From Alteromonas sp. BL110 (GTDB lineage: Bacteria > Pseudomonadota > Gammaproteobacteria > Enterobacterales > Alteromonadaceae): DNA of 64,000 nt. How positions within the stretch are numbered: position 1 is the first letter of the stretch; every line of letters begins with the position of its first letter. The stretch is taken from the NCBI RefSeq assembly GCF_003443615.1, contig NZ_CP031967.1:1-64000 (forward strand), in the 5' to 3' direction. Under the pieces are notes generated by a model. That model was not told where the DNA came from. It searched no databases and worked only from the letters and a program-made list of their open reading frames with translations. Below, one piece after another: positions 37,397 to 46,519 of this stretch. The position numbers and the translations under genes are program-made.

Positions 37397-38626
37397 TTGA
37401 AAAAAGTTATATTCTTTGTCAAAAAGTTTCCGATTCTTTCGCAGACCTTTGTTATAGACCAAGTGAATTCACTTATAGATAATGGGTTCGACGTCCAGAT
37501 AGTTTCGTTCTATAAAGAAAAAGAAACTGTTCATTTAGCGTCGTTAGAACGGAACAACCTTTTATCTAGGACGCACTTTATTAGCCCACAGGGTGCTCAA
37601 TCAGTGAAAAAACCCTTTAAGCTGATGTTCATAGCAAAATTTCTAATATTGTCTCGAACTTATGAAAAAAAATTAGCGCCATGTGCTGATTTAGTAGTTC
37701 ACCTTATGAAAAACAACAAAATAACTTTAGCCTATGAAATAGCAATTACTTCTTGGAAAAATAAAACAAAAAATTTTAGTGCTAACAGCATAATTGCTCA
37801 CTTCGGAAATAACGGTGTGATTGCTAAGGCAATGAAAAACTCAGGCATTTTATCTGGTCATTTAAATACAGTTTTTCATGGTTACGAGATTAGTGAATAT
37901 GAAAATATAGAACTGTGGAAAAATAAGTACGTTGACCTAGCAAAAGATAGTACTTTACTACCAATAAGCAATTTTTGGAAAAAGCGCTTAGAGCAATGGG
38001 GAGCTAGCAGCGAATCGATAAAAGTTTTGCGAATGGGCGTAGATGTTGACAAGTTATCACTAAAATATAAACCTGTGAACAAACCCATTCGAATTATTAG
38101 TGTAGCAAGAGCAACAGAGAAGAAAGGCCTTAAGTATGCTATTTCAGCAATGCGCTATTTATCTGATGATTTCCATTTAGACATAATAGGCGGTGGCGCA
38201 TTACATGATGAACTTGTAACATTGAGTAAAGCCATTTCAGTAGATCATCGTATAACCTTCCACGGCGCTCAATCGCCAGATTACGTCCAAAAAAGCCTTG
38301 AAAAATCAGATATATTTTTATTGCCATCGATAGTTGATAGCAAGGGAGATATGGAAGGAATACCGGTAGCTTTGATGGAAGCTATGGCTTCTGGCTTAGT
38401 AGTTGTTAGTACTTATCACAGTGGTATCCCTGAACTAATCGAAAATGGTGTAAGCGGATTTTTAGTCCCAGAACACGACCCTGAAGCTATTGCAATGGCT
38501 ATAAAAAACGTTGCTAATAGTGACGATCTAAACGACGTTGTAAAGGAAGCTAGAAAGAAGGTTGAAAACGAGTTCAACTCTTTAAAGCTGGGGAAGGAGC
38601 TAAGCACTCTGCTTAATAAACAGTAG
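37397..38626 (+). CDS. Glycosyltransferase family 4
   Basis: This 409-residue GT-B protein starts with TTG, with AAAGGA 9 bases upstream. KKVIFFVKKFPILSQTFV opens the N-terminal domain; LPISNFWKKRLEQWG, then RIISVARATEKKGLKYAI, then EGIPVALMEAMASGLVVV (EX7E) mark GT4. It resembles colanic-acid-type WcaL transferases in its start motif. It is coupled to the flippase gene 5 bases upstream, so the two serve the same polymer. Sugar specificity is unknown. Confidence 0.9.
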   Translation: MKKVIFFVKKFPILSQTFVIDQVNSLIDNGFDVQIVSFYKEKETVHLASLERNNLLSRTHFISPQGAQSVKKPFKLMFIAKFLILSRTYEKKLAPCADLVVHLMKNNKITLAYEIAITSWKNKTKNFSANSIIAHFGNNGVIAKAMKNSGILSGHLNTVFHGYEISEYENIELWKNKYVDLAKDSTLLPISNFWKKRLEQWGASSESIKVLRMGVDVDKLSLKYKPVNKPIRIISVARATEKKGLKYAISAMRYLSDDFHLDIIGGGALHDELVTLSKAISVDHRITFHGAQSPDYVQKSLEKSDIFLLPSIVDSKGDMEGIPVALMEAMASGLVVVSTYHSGIPELIENGVSGFLVPEHDPEAIAMAIKNVANSDDLNDVVKEARKKVENEFNSLKLGKELSTLLNKQ

Positions 38627-38828
38627 GCTACTCGCTACCTTATTTGACAAATGTTGTTGCACTACTTTAATAACCCAACGGTTTGAAACAAGGAAATGCA
38701 AGCTAGCTCGCGTTTGAAAAAGCATTTATGCAAAGTATCGTTAATGGTAAAGGCCGGATGGCATTAACGTTTTTGAACGTAATGCCATTTAAAATTATCC
38801 CATTAAAGCAGACAGGAAGATTAACACA

Positions 38829-38857
38829 AAAAAAGCCGCTCAATGAGCGGCTTTTTC
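38829..38857. terminator. Bidirectional intrinsic terminator
   Basis: AGCCGCTC (38834-38841) and GAGCGGCT (38845-38852) form an 8-bp stem, with an A-run before and a T-run after it, so it works in both directions. It lies between the convergent GT4 gene and the PEP-CTERM gene, 15 bases from the stop of the latter. Confidence 0.9.
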
Positions 38858-38871
38858 ATATCGATGTTGGT

Positions 38872-39510
38872 TTACTTTTTGATTTTACGTCTCAGCGCAC
38901 CAACTAGCATGATAGCTAGGCCCGCAAAACCAATATGACTTGGTTCAGCTACTTGAGTTACTGAAGAAGACTGGCAAACTAAGATGTTGTCACAAATTTC
39001 AACATTGGTGAATGAAGCAACAGAACCCGACCAATTTTCATCATTATCAAGAATAAAAACTATACGGTTAAATGAACCAGTAATATATTGTCCAATCTCA
39101 ATTGAAAAGTTAACAACGCCATCGCCACTTTCATAGTCAGAAAGAACATTTGCGCTCGGGAACATAGTAGATTGCGACCCGCCCACAAAAGCAAAATCAC
39201 CCATTTCTGATACAGAAAAACTATCATCAATATCAAAAGCAATGCCGTATAACTCTGCGTTTAAACCATTCGCTTCAAACGTGAAATTCAAAATAGAAGT
39301 ACTTGTCAGAGTAGTATTAACTAAGATGTCTACCCATAGGTTCCCATCTAACGTTAGGGTACTTCCGCCATTATCAACCGTAGCAGTGCCTGCTTTATAC
39401 TGGTTACTATACTCTGTCGCAGAGTAATCATTAAAATCAATAAAAGCAGCGTTCGCGCTGCTCACTAAAAACAACGTCGCGATACACGCAATTTTAGAAA
39501 TAAACTTCAT
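38872..39510 (-). CDS. PEP-CTERM sorting domain protein
   Basis: The 212-residue protein has a signal peptide (1-21, ending ANA), a 145-residue beta-rich module, and a C-terminal sorting signal of VAEPSHIGFAGLAIMLVGA then RRKIKK (187-212). PEP-CTERM proteins are processed by an exosortase and usually belong to the exopolysaccharide matrix. The module (TLDGNLWVDI, ELYGIAFDIDD, IGQYITGSFNRIVFILDND) matches the C-terminus of the beta-helix lipoprotein at 33001. Two Cys near the end (CDNILVC) may form a disulfide. It has its own promoter region and terminator. Confidence 0.9.
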   Translation of the reverse strand: MKFISKIACIATLFLVSSANAAFIDFNDYSATEYSNQYKAGTATVDNGGSTLTLDGNLWVDILVNTTLTSTSILNFTFEANGLNAELYGIAFDIDDSFSVSEMGDFAFVGGSQSTMFPSANVLSDYESGDGVVNFSIEIGQYITGSFNRIVFILDNDENWSGSVASFTNVEICDNILVCQSSSVTQVAEPSHIGFAGLAIMLVGALRRKIKK

Positions 39511-39646
39511 TTTAAATCCTTTGACAAAACTAAAAGGTCAAACCACTAATCAGCTATATGCAAACCGCGTGCCAATAAAAATAGACAGAAAATACAATAA
39601 CTTACAGAAGCACCTTGTATTAGTGTAAAAATTATTGACAAAAATT

Positions 39647-40882
39647 CTAATTTAATGAGTGAGCGATCATGCTACGGGCTCTTTCGCGTTCTGATTCCAC
39701 AGCAATACGTACATTTTCATTCACTAAGGCGATATCAGATAATACACTGAATACTTTTTGCTCTAAAGTTTTGTCTATTAATTCTACTAATGGAACCCCG
39801 AAGTCACTTAACCCAAGTTGATTCATTATGCCTTCAGACTTGTGCTCGTAATTTAAAGCGAACGCTGGTGTACCAAAGTTCATAGATATTATGGCGCTGT
39901 GGAGCCTAGTTCCAATTGTCAGCGCGCATTTACTAAGAAGATTGCCTAACTCCACATCATTCAACTCGTCCATAACAACTTTGAATTTGTCAGTGTTTTT
40001 TATAAGCTTACTTACTCTAAAAGCTACCATTCTATCGTCTTTTTGGTAACCCTCTATTCCAGTGCAAGTAGAGCACGCTAGAACATTTACCCCTTTATCA
40101 ATAAGACTATTGCACAACTTACCAAAAGCAGTTTCATATTCTTCTTGAGATATACCCAACCTTTTATCAAATGGTTTAAGCTCTCTTAATGTGATTGCTA
40201 CTGTTTTTCCACTAGCCACAAACTCGTCTAAAGTTTGATTTTCTAATACAAGTTTATTACGACCAACTAACCACGCAGTGTCTGCTCCTTCAAAAAAACC
40301 TTCAGGCAGAGGCATTTTCTCTTCAAGAAGCCCTTTACTTACTGGCTCACGCAATCCAAGTATTTTAGCTTTTGAAAAAACAAGTTCTGCAGCTTCGCAA
40401 AATAACTCATTTTCAAAAGGTCCTACTGAATGGCCAAGCATTAACAATGGACGTTTGGCAGCTATTGCGCAAAATGCGTGATAAAACTGGCCTAGACCAT
40501 ACAAGTCAACAAAAAAAGAGCCGCCAACTTGAATTACATAGTCATATTTTGCCAGTGAAGTTATATAGTCTTTAAATTCAACAGGTAGGTTTTTGTCAGC
40601 TTCGCCCTCTTTAGCTGAAGACAAAAGCTGCTGAAAGAGTTTATTTTTAAAAAGCCTGTTCTTAATCTTTCCTTTCAAACCGCCTGAATAACTTTTGTAT
40701 CTATATAACCAATCATTCTCGAACTTTTTGCCTAATAGTATTTCTGAACTAATTGGAAAACGCGAAATAAGATCAATATCAATATTCTTATCATGCCTTT
40801 CAAGCTCTTCTATTAAACCGCGAAGTATCGCTCCATCACCTCTATTGCCACACGAGTGATTGCCTATTATTAAAACTTTCAT
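39647..40882 (-). CDS. Polysaccharide pyruvyltransferase family protein
   Basis: The 411 residues begin MKVLIIGNHSCGNRGDGAIL, the start of the WcaK/CsaB pyruvyltransferase family. Later QVGGSFFVDLYGLGQFYHAF, LMLGHSVGPF and TIGTRLHSAIISMNFGTPAF are family landmarks. Such enzymes add pyruvate ketals from phosphoenolpyruvate to sugars, giving the polymer negative charge. It is the last gene of a five-gene minus-strand run (GT4, Wzy, GT4, GT2, this gene). Confidence 0.88.
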   Translation of the reverse strand: MKVLIIGNHSCGNRGDGAILRGLIEELERHDKNIDIDLISRFPISSEILLGKKFENDWLYRYKSYSGGLKGKIKNRLFKNKLFQQLLSSAKEGEADKNLPVEFKDYITSLAKYDYVIQVGGSFFVDLYGLGQFYHAFCAIAAKRPLLMLGHSVGPFENELFCEAAELVFSKAKILGLREPVSKGLLEEKMPLPEGFFEGADTAWLVGRNKLVLENQTLDEFVASGKTVAITLRELKPFDKRLGISQEEYETAFGKLCNSLIDKGVNVLACSTCTGIEGYQKDDRMVAFRVSKLIKNTDKFKVVMDELNDVELGNLLSKCALTIGTRLHSAIISMNFGTPAFALNYEHKSEGIMNQLGLSDFGVPLVELIDKTLEQKVFSVLSDIALVNENVRIAVESERERARSMIAHSLN

Positions 40883-40942
40883 TATTTAGTTGTTCCGTTA
40901 ATACTTAAGATTTGAAAATTGTGGTCAAATGAAATACTAAAA

Positions 40943-41845
40943 CTAACTTCTATTAGCCTCTTTACCCAAAAAAAGACGAAAGAACTCAACATTACTAGTT
41001 ATCCAAATTTTGAACAGTAGATAAATTAGGCCTGCTTTCCTACTGAGGGTTAGGTTAGAATTGAATAAGACGCTCTTTCCGCGCCCAAGAAACATTTTTA
41101 AAAGTTTAACTAAAAAAGCGACTCTTTCTACAGTTGTCGAGCGTTTTAACTTTGTCTCCCAGTTTCCACCTATAATTCTTTTACGTTTGACAATCAATTC
41201 ATGGACATTTCTAGATGGGTGATTGACTGATGCTTCAGGGTTAAATATTACTGCTCCCCCCTTAGTTACAGCGCGCTGACTTATTTCTACATCTCCCCCA
41301 GACTTTAATTTAGAATTGAATACACCCACGGAATCGAAGAATTTCTTATAACAGAAGAAGTTTGCTGTAATACACTTGCCATTTTTAGCATTTTCTTCTT
41401 GTTTCATTGAGAAAGTATTTTCAAAATCAATAGCGCTTTGTTCAGTAAATTTTTCGTTCTCTTTAAAAAAATTGACCTCACCGGCTATTATTGTCGTAAC
41501 CCCTTCCCCTTTAATCTTCGTAAGATTGGCGTCTATCCAGTTTTTCGAAACAATACAATCCGAATCTGTAAAAGCAGTAAAGTCGCCGTTACACACCGAC
41601 AAGCCTTGATTACGCGCAGCATAGGAACCTGGAACTTCACATCTTTCCAATATCAAGTCTTTATACTTAGTTTTAAGTTCACTTTCGATAATAGCAAGGG
41701 TGTTATCTGAAGAGCCGTTATCTACTACTATGACTTCTAAAGAATAATTTTTCTGAGACTGTTCATATACCGAATTCACACAATCTATAATGCGCTTTTC
41801 GTCGTTGTAGACTGGTATAATTACACTAACTAATGGTTTTGCCAC
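40943..41845 (-). CDS. Glycosyltransferase family 2
   Basis: This 300-residue GT-A protein has VSVIIPVYNDEKRI, VIVVDNGSSDNT, and the acidic metal site FTDSDC in the usual positions, then GGDVEISQRAVTKG. The C-terminal 60 residues are basic with a hydrophobic stretch, perhaps membrane-associated. It lies 60 bases before the pyruvyltransferase gene in the same operon, so it probably acts on the same repeat unit. Confidence 0.92.
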   Translation of the reverse strand: MAKPLVSVIIPVYNDEKRIIDCVNSVYEQSQKNYSLEVIVVDNGSSDNTLAIIESELKTKYKDLILERCEVPGSYAARNQGLSVCNGDFTAFTDSDCIVSKNWIDANLTKIKGEGVTTIIAGEVNFFKENEKFTEQSAIDFENTFSMKQEENAKNGKCITANFFCYKKFFDSVGVFNSKLKSGGDVEISQRAVTKGGAVIFNPEASVNHPSRNVHELIVKRKRIIGGNWETKLKRSTTVERVAFLVKLLKMFLGRGKSVLFNSNLTLSRKAGLIYLLFKIWITSNVEFFRLFLGKEANRS

Positions 41846-41917
41846 TTTCTTCCCTCTGGATACACCGGTTCTTAGTAGCAGAATGCTGTAGCATTCGCCT
41901 ACACCATTACCATGAAC

Positions 41918-43024
41918 CTATTTTTTGACTTTTGCTATTCTTCTTACGATAGAGGTAGTTGTTTCAGCAATGTTTCCCCAATCAAATCGAGATAAGAAAC
42001 TTTGCTGGTCAAGTTTTAAATCTAAACTTGCTAATTTATTAAGTTTAGTTGACAGCTCTTCAATATCTCCGACACGAAAATAGCTATCGCTTTTAGCCTC
42101 TATATCTTTATTAGGGGATATGTCGCTCAGTAAAACTGGCGTTCCTGCGCTAATTGCCTCTAATGCTACGATAGGAAGCCCCTCATGATAAGAAGGTAAA
42201 ACAAATACATTTGCGTACTTAAATAAGGCGTGTAATTCGTTTCCGCTTCGACGTCCTGCGAATATTACATTTTCCGCTCTATTATTTAATAAAGTTGATG
42301 CATATTCATCGACGTGATCAGCATCACCAACAATCACTAAAGGTTCCGCTATACCCGAACTTTTGTAAGCTTGTACAAGATCATGAAATCCTTTTTCAGG
42401 CACTAATCTTCCCACCGCGAGCACGTAGTTATGTGATTTCAATCCAAGATCTTTAGGAAGAAAAGAGTCGGAAACATTCTCAGCAAATTTCGGTAGCATG
42501 CCGTTAGGAACGTATTGCAGTTTATCTGAGTCATTTGGGAAACGTAATTTCAACTGCTCTGTTAGGGTCTTCCCTACGACTAAAACAGCATTGCCATAAT
42601 TTATACCCATCTTTTCGCCAAACTTTAGTACCTTTTTAGCGAATGGACTCCACTTTTGCCTGTCGTAGTCTGCCCCGTGGTGAGTAACCATAACCTTCAT
42701 ACCAAGTAATCGCGCTAATGGCGTAAATAATGCCGGCCCTATGGCATGCAAATGCACAATATCTGGTTTTAAAAAAAGTCTGGCGTAAATAATAGCGATG
42801 AAGGTATGCAAGAAGGTTTCTAGCAATTTATGCCTTAGCGCCCAAACACTAATAACTTCTACACCTTCATATTTATATCGTTTCTGACTAACATAAGGCG
42901 AGCGCGCAAGAACTGTAACTTCTGCGCCTTGCTTTACCATCTTTGGGTAAAGCTGTTGGCAATGAGACTCTATTCCCCCCATAACATCAGGAATACCGCG
43001 TAGACCTATTGCGCATATCTTCAT
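41918..43024 (-). CDS. Glycosyltransferase family 4
   Basis: This 368-residue GT-B protein starts MKICAIGLRGIPDVMGGIE, typical of transferases annotated as rhamnosyl- or mannosyl-type GT4 in surface-polysaccharide clusters. VTHHGADYDRQKW, VPNGMLPKF and LAVGRLVPEKGFHDL follow, with EX7E in HEGLPIVALEAISAGTPV. It starts 4 bases after the polymerase gene, indicating tight operon structure. Sugar specificity is not predictable. Confidence 0.92.
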   Translation of the reverse strand: MKICAIGLRGIPDVMGGIESHCQQLYPKMVKQGAEVTVLARSPYVSQKRYKYEGVEVISVWALRHKLLETFLHTFIAIIYARLFLKPDIVHLHAIGPALFTPLARLLGMKVMVTHHGADYDRQKWSPFAKKVLKFGEKMGINYGNAVLVVGKTLTEQLKLRFPNDSDKLQYVPNGMLPKFAENVSDSFLPKDLGLKSHNYVLAVGRLVPEKGFHDLVQAYKSSGIAEPLVIVGDADHVDEYASTLLNNRAENVIFAGRRSGNELHALFKYANVFVLPSYHEGLPIVALEAISAGTPVLLSDISPNKDIEAKSDSYFRVGDIEELSTKLNKLASLDLKLDQQSFLSRFDWGNIAETTTSIVRRIAKVKK

Positions 43025-43028
43025 AAAA

Positions 43029-44351
43029 CTAATCCGTTGTTGTTAATAGTGCTAACTGGTTTCTAAAACTATAACGCGCTTTTACAGGGGTAGTATTTCC
43101 TAAAGAAACGCCTATCAAAATTGCGAAGAATATTAGTCCTTCTATATTCCATAGTGGCATTGTCGCTAAATTCATTGTTAGAAAACCAATCAAAGAGAGT
43201 GGTAAGATTTTTGACAAGCGTTTGTCTTTTACACCAGCCGTGATAATCAAAGAATACGAGCATAGGAAAAGAAATGAGAACAGCCCTATGTATCCGTATT
43301 CATAAAAGTAAGAAACATATGTGTTATGTGCGTAATGCTTAAAGACACCATTCCACGCCTCTGGTCCATAACCAATCAATTGTTGAAGCAAGTCTGAATT
43401 TGTCAAAGCATCTATATATTGGCTCCACAAATATACTCTTGAAGACATAATGTCTTTTTCAGCTTCAGTAAAATAAGCAGGTGCTTTAAATATTAGGTCT
43501 AAGTTCGATGCTAACGTTCCAACGTCGGCAAACCTTTCCCTCATCGTAAAAGAAAGTGCAACGAAAGCAAAAATCAGAAACATAGAAACAACTGTTAAAA
43601 CAGGGGCTTTTTGAGATGGCTTTAAACGCTGTTCTACTAACGAGTAATAGAATATTGCAGCAATGGGTAGAATTGTTAACACTGCAGTTCTGTAATTAAC
43701 GAGTATAAGTAGAAAAACTGCTATCGTAAAAAGTGTAGTTCGAAACTTGATAGCATGTCTTTCTGTTAACCCAAGTACAAATATGAAGCTAACTATTATC
43801 ATAGAGAAAGCTGCTTCGTGGTTGTACCCGCCAATATAGCTAGCCGAGCCGTCATTCTCTGTAGCTTTCACTTCCCCAAGCACTATAGACAGCACTTGCA
43901 TTGCTACAGGCATAAAAAAGCACACTAATAGCTTTTTGAAAGTAACACTGTGACCTTGAGCCCTTACAGATAAAAATATAGCCCCAGTTAACACCAAGAA
44001 ATAACACCATTTAACTAAGACGTTTATAGTGCCTGGAATCAACATGTTGACAAAGCCACTTATTGCAATGGCAAGAAACAGAAAGTAGAAAGGAAGTAGT
44101 TTACGTAAGGTAAATACTGCAAACGGCAGAAAGAAAAGCCCAAGCCCAGCTACAGAAATACTTGAAAGCGCATTAATCGAAAAACCCGCTACCAAAGAAG
44201 GGTAAGTAATACTATGAAACGCTGACAAAAAAAATCGCAGCCATATAGCGCAAATAGCAAACGCCAAATATTTATTGCAGTTCCCCGTTATGGTGCGATA
44301 CACCATAATGAAGCTTATTAGGCCAACAACTACCTTTAACCCTTCGAACAT
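43029..44351 (-). CDS. Wzy-type O-antigen/exopolysaccharide polymerase
   Basis: This 440-residue integral membrane protein has about 11-12 helices and a larger periplasmic loop with SRVYLWSQYIDALTNSDL then GYGPEAWNGVFKHYAHNTYV. That His-Asn loop is characteristic of the Wzy/WaaL O-antigen polymerase-ligase superfamily. By context it would join flipped repeat units in the periplasm. It is 2 bases from the GT4 gene before it and 4 from the one after it. Ligase activity cannot be ruled out; a second family member lies at 49198. Confidence 0.85.
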   Translation of the reverse strand: MFEGLKVVVGLISFIMVYRTITGNCNKYLAFAICAIWLRFFLSAFHSITYPSLVAGFSINALSSISVAGLGLFFLPFAVFTLRKLLPFYFLFLAIAISGFVNMLIPGTINVLVKWCYFLVLTGAIFLSVRAQGHSVTFKKLLVCFFMPVAMQVLSIVLGEVKATENDGSASYIGGYNHEAAFSMIIVSFIFVLGLTERHAIKFRTTLFTIAVFLLILVNYRTAVLTILPIAAIFYYSLVEQRLKPSQKAPVLTVVSMFLIFAFVALSFTMRERFADVGTLASNLDLIFKAPAYFTEAEKDIMSSRVYLWSQYIDALTNSDLLQQLIGYGPEAWNGVFKHYAHNTYVSYFYEYGYIGLFSFLFLCSYSLIITAGVKDKRLSKILPLSLIGFLTMNLATMPLWNIEGLIFFAILIGVSLGNTTPVKARYSFRNQLALLTTTD

Positions 44352-44353
44352 GT

Positions 44354-45493
44354 TTATTTACAAACCTTTTCAATAATGGCTATTACTTTTTCTTGAAAGG
44401 CATTGTAAGAAAATTGCTTTGCACAGTTTTTGCTCTTTGCAGCGTAAGATACCCGAACAGTTTCATCACTGAATGAGCTTAACGCGCTTGCAACACCTTC
44501 AGCGTTATTTAACTCACACAGAATACCGTTTTTTTCCTCACTAGCGCCAGTTACTCTGTAAGGATATTGTTCGGCAATAATTTCCGCAGGGCCCGACTCA
44601 CAGTTTGTTGCTATTACTGCTTTTTCTAAACACATAGCTTCAACAATGGCGTTGGGAAATCCTTCAGCATTCGACGTACTTACAAAGTATTCGGCATTAC
44701 TTAAATAAGGGTATGGGTTTGCTTTAAAGCCAAGAAACTGAACCTTGCTATCAATTTCTAGTTCTTTAGCTTGCGCTTTAAGGTTTGCTTCTTCATCGCC
44801 TACGCCCAAAATCACCAAGTTTTCTGCTATGTTTGCCTTGGCGTAAGCATCAATAAGCAGAGAGAAGTTTTTATTCTTAACTAAGCGCCCTACTCCAATA
44901 ATGTAAGGTTTAGTTGGTAGGTCCGACACACTTTCTGAAGCCTGGGCCTGAAGCTGGTCGATATCGTAAGGGTTGTACAACACCGATACCTTATCTCTTG
45001 ATACTGAATAGTTATCGATAAGGTCAGCTCTTACACCTTCAGATACAGCTACTACGCTGTCGGCTTTATTGTAAAGCAAACGAACTAATAGTCGGCTAAC
45101 ACTGTCTTTTAGGCCGCCAGAAAGATGGCTTGTGGTATTAACGCGCTCGCTTATTATAGCTTTAAACTTTAAGCGCTTGGCTAACGTAACGTTCAAGAAG
45201 TTACTTCGCGTTAAAAAGCTAAAGCAATATTCTGGGTTTAGTTCTGCTAAAACAGGTTTAAGCTGTTGATAACCTGAAACTAAACTGCCTTGGGAATTAA
45301 GCACTATTTTATTAACGTACTGGGGGCAAACTTGAGATTCGGGCAAATCGTCTAGCAGAATCAGATGTACAGGAATGTTTTTAGCAACGAAATAAGATTG
45401 CATTATGGTTAACAGTTTAACCATTACTCGTTCAGCGCCACCGCCTTCAAGTGAATTAATGATAAACACCGCTGGACGCGCTGAGTACTCCAT
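44354..45493 (-). CDS. Glycosyltransferase family 4
   Basis: I set the start at ATG 45493, behind AAAAGGAAC; the frame is open to 45568 but those 25 residues look untranslated. The 379-residue GT-B protein has FIINSLEGGGAERVMVKLL (acceptor loop), SVLYNPYDIDQL, IIGVGRLVKNKNFSLLIDAY and EGFPNAIVEAMCLEKAVIAT (EX7E). It heads the five-gene minus-strand glycan operon, with its promoter in the following divergent gap shared with lapG. Confidence 0.9.
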   Translation of the reverse strand: MEYSARPAVFIINSLEGGGAERVMVKLLTIMQSYFVAKNIPVHLILLDDLPESQVCPQYVNKIVLNSQGSLVSGYQQLKPVLAELNPEYCFSFLTRSNFLNVTLAKRLKFKAIISERVNTTSHLSGGLKDSVSRLLVRLLYNKADSVVAVSEGVRADLIDNYSVSRDKVSVLYNPYDIDQLQAQASESVSDLPTKPYIIGVGRLVKNKNFSLLIDAYAKANIAENLVILGVGDEEANLKAQAKELEIDSKVQFLGFKANPYPYLSNAEYFVSTSNAEGFPNAIVEAMCLEKAVIATNCESGPAEIIAEQYPYRVTGASEEKNGILCELNNAEGVASALSSFSDETVRVSYAAKSKNCAKQFSYNAFQEKVIAIIEKVCK

Positions 45494-45847
45494 GAAAGTT
45501 CCTTTTCGTTGTAAATTTACTACAAAGCTTGGTAATGATACCAGAAGGTGTGCAAGTTCATAACCCACACCCTGTACTTATATGTTTAAAATTCTATTCG
45601 AAGATAGGTTAAACATAAAATGTGCCAAAAAGATCAATAACGAACAAAAAAACTTTATGGCTTCCAAAATGCCTTTCAAGTTCTTAATAAGTTTGCCATC
45701 ATTGTCTTATTGGTAGGCAAGCTATGCTATCGCATGGTAGTGAAAGATTTTTTACACTTGCCTTAATCTATTGCACAAAGTACCCACGGTTTGCACCAAA
45801 AGAAACGTTTTTGCTTTCCTTTTCTTACCCATTCAACTGTGCGCAGC
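45494..45847. other. Divergent gap between glycan operon and lapG
   Basis: About 350 bases carry the promoters for the minus-strand GT4 operon and for lapG-lapD. I see no gene. A TTG at 45791 opens the lapG frame early, but the ATG at 45848 begins a clean signal peptide. Confidence 0.5.
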
Positions 45848-46519
45848 ATGCTAACCGCTGTTCGCTCGGCTGTTGTTGTAGGTCTTACTTTACTTGCGGT
45901 TACATCGCCAATCGCCCAACAAAAAACCGTTTTCACACCGCAAGTTTATGACCGTATAGGCTCAATTTATGGAACTGAAGCTAGCGAAGACGTTGCTAAA
46001 TGGCGACAATTGGTTGATGAGTTACAGAGCGAAGATCTAGACGAAAAGCTTTATCAGATAAACCGCTTTTTTAACCGTTTTGATTTTGTAGACGACCTTG
46101 TTCACTGGCAACAAAAAGACTATTGGGCAACGCCAATTGAGTTTATTTCTACGGGTGCTGGCGACTGTGAAGACTACACTATTGCCAAATACTTCTCTTT
46201 AATTGAACTTGGCGTTCCTGAACAACAGTTGCGATTAATGTATGTAACCGCCCTAGAATTACGCCAACCTCACATGGTTTTGGCGTATTATGAAACCCCA
46301 ACCTCTATTCCACTTGTTTTGGATAATATAAATAGGCGTATATTGCCTGCTAATAAAAGAAGAGATTTGTCACCCATTTATAGCTTTAATGGTAACGGCC
46401 TGTGGGCTGCGAAAGCTATGGGAACGGGCCGCAAGCTGAGGGGAAGCGGCCCGATGAAGATGTGGGACGATATGGTAGAGCGGCTAGACCGCGTTATGTA
46501 CGGAGATAAAGAAGAATAA
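45848..46519 (+). CDS. lapG: LapG-type periplasmic cysteine protease
   Basis: From ATG 45848 the protein has 223 residues, with a signal peptide (VVVGLTLLAVTSPIAQ). The transglutaminase-like catalytic triad is visible: Cys107 in GAGDCEDYTIAKY, His142 in RQPHMVLAY, and Asp159 in LVLDNINRRI. LapG proteases cut the N-terminal anchor of large LapA-type adhesins to release cells from biofilms, and are held inactive by LapD when c-di-GMP is high. The stop overlaps the lapD start by one base (TAATG). No LapA adhesin gene is in the window. Confidence 0.92.
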   Translation: MLTAVRSAVVVGLTLLAVTSPIAQQKTVFTPQVYDRIGSIYGTEASEDVAKWRQLVDELQSEDLDEKLYQINRFFNRFDFVDDLVHWQQKDYWATPIEFISTGAGDCEDYTIAKYFSLIELGVPEQQLRLMYVTALELRQPHMVLAYYETPTSIPLVLDNINRRILPANKRRDLSPIYSFNGNGLWAAKAMGTGRKLRGSGPMKMWDDMVERLDRVMYGDKEE

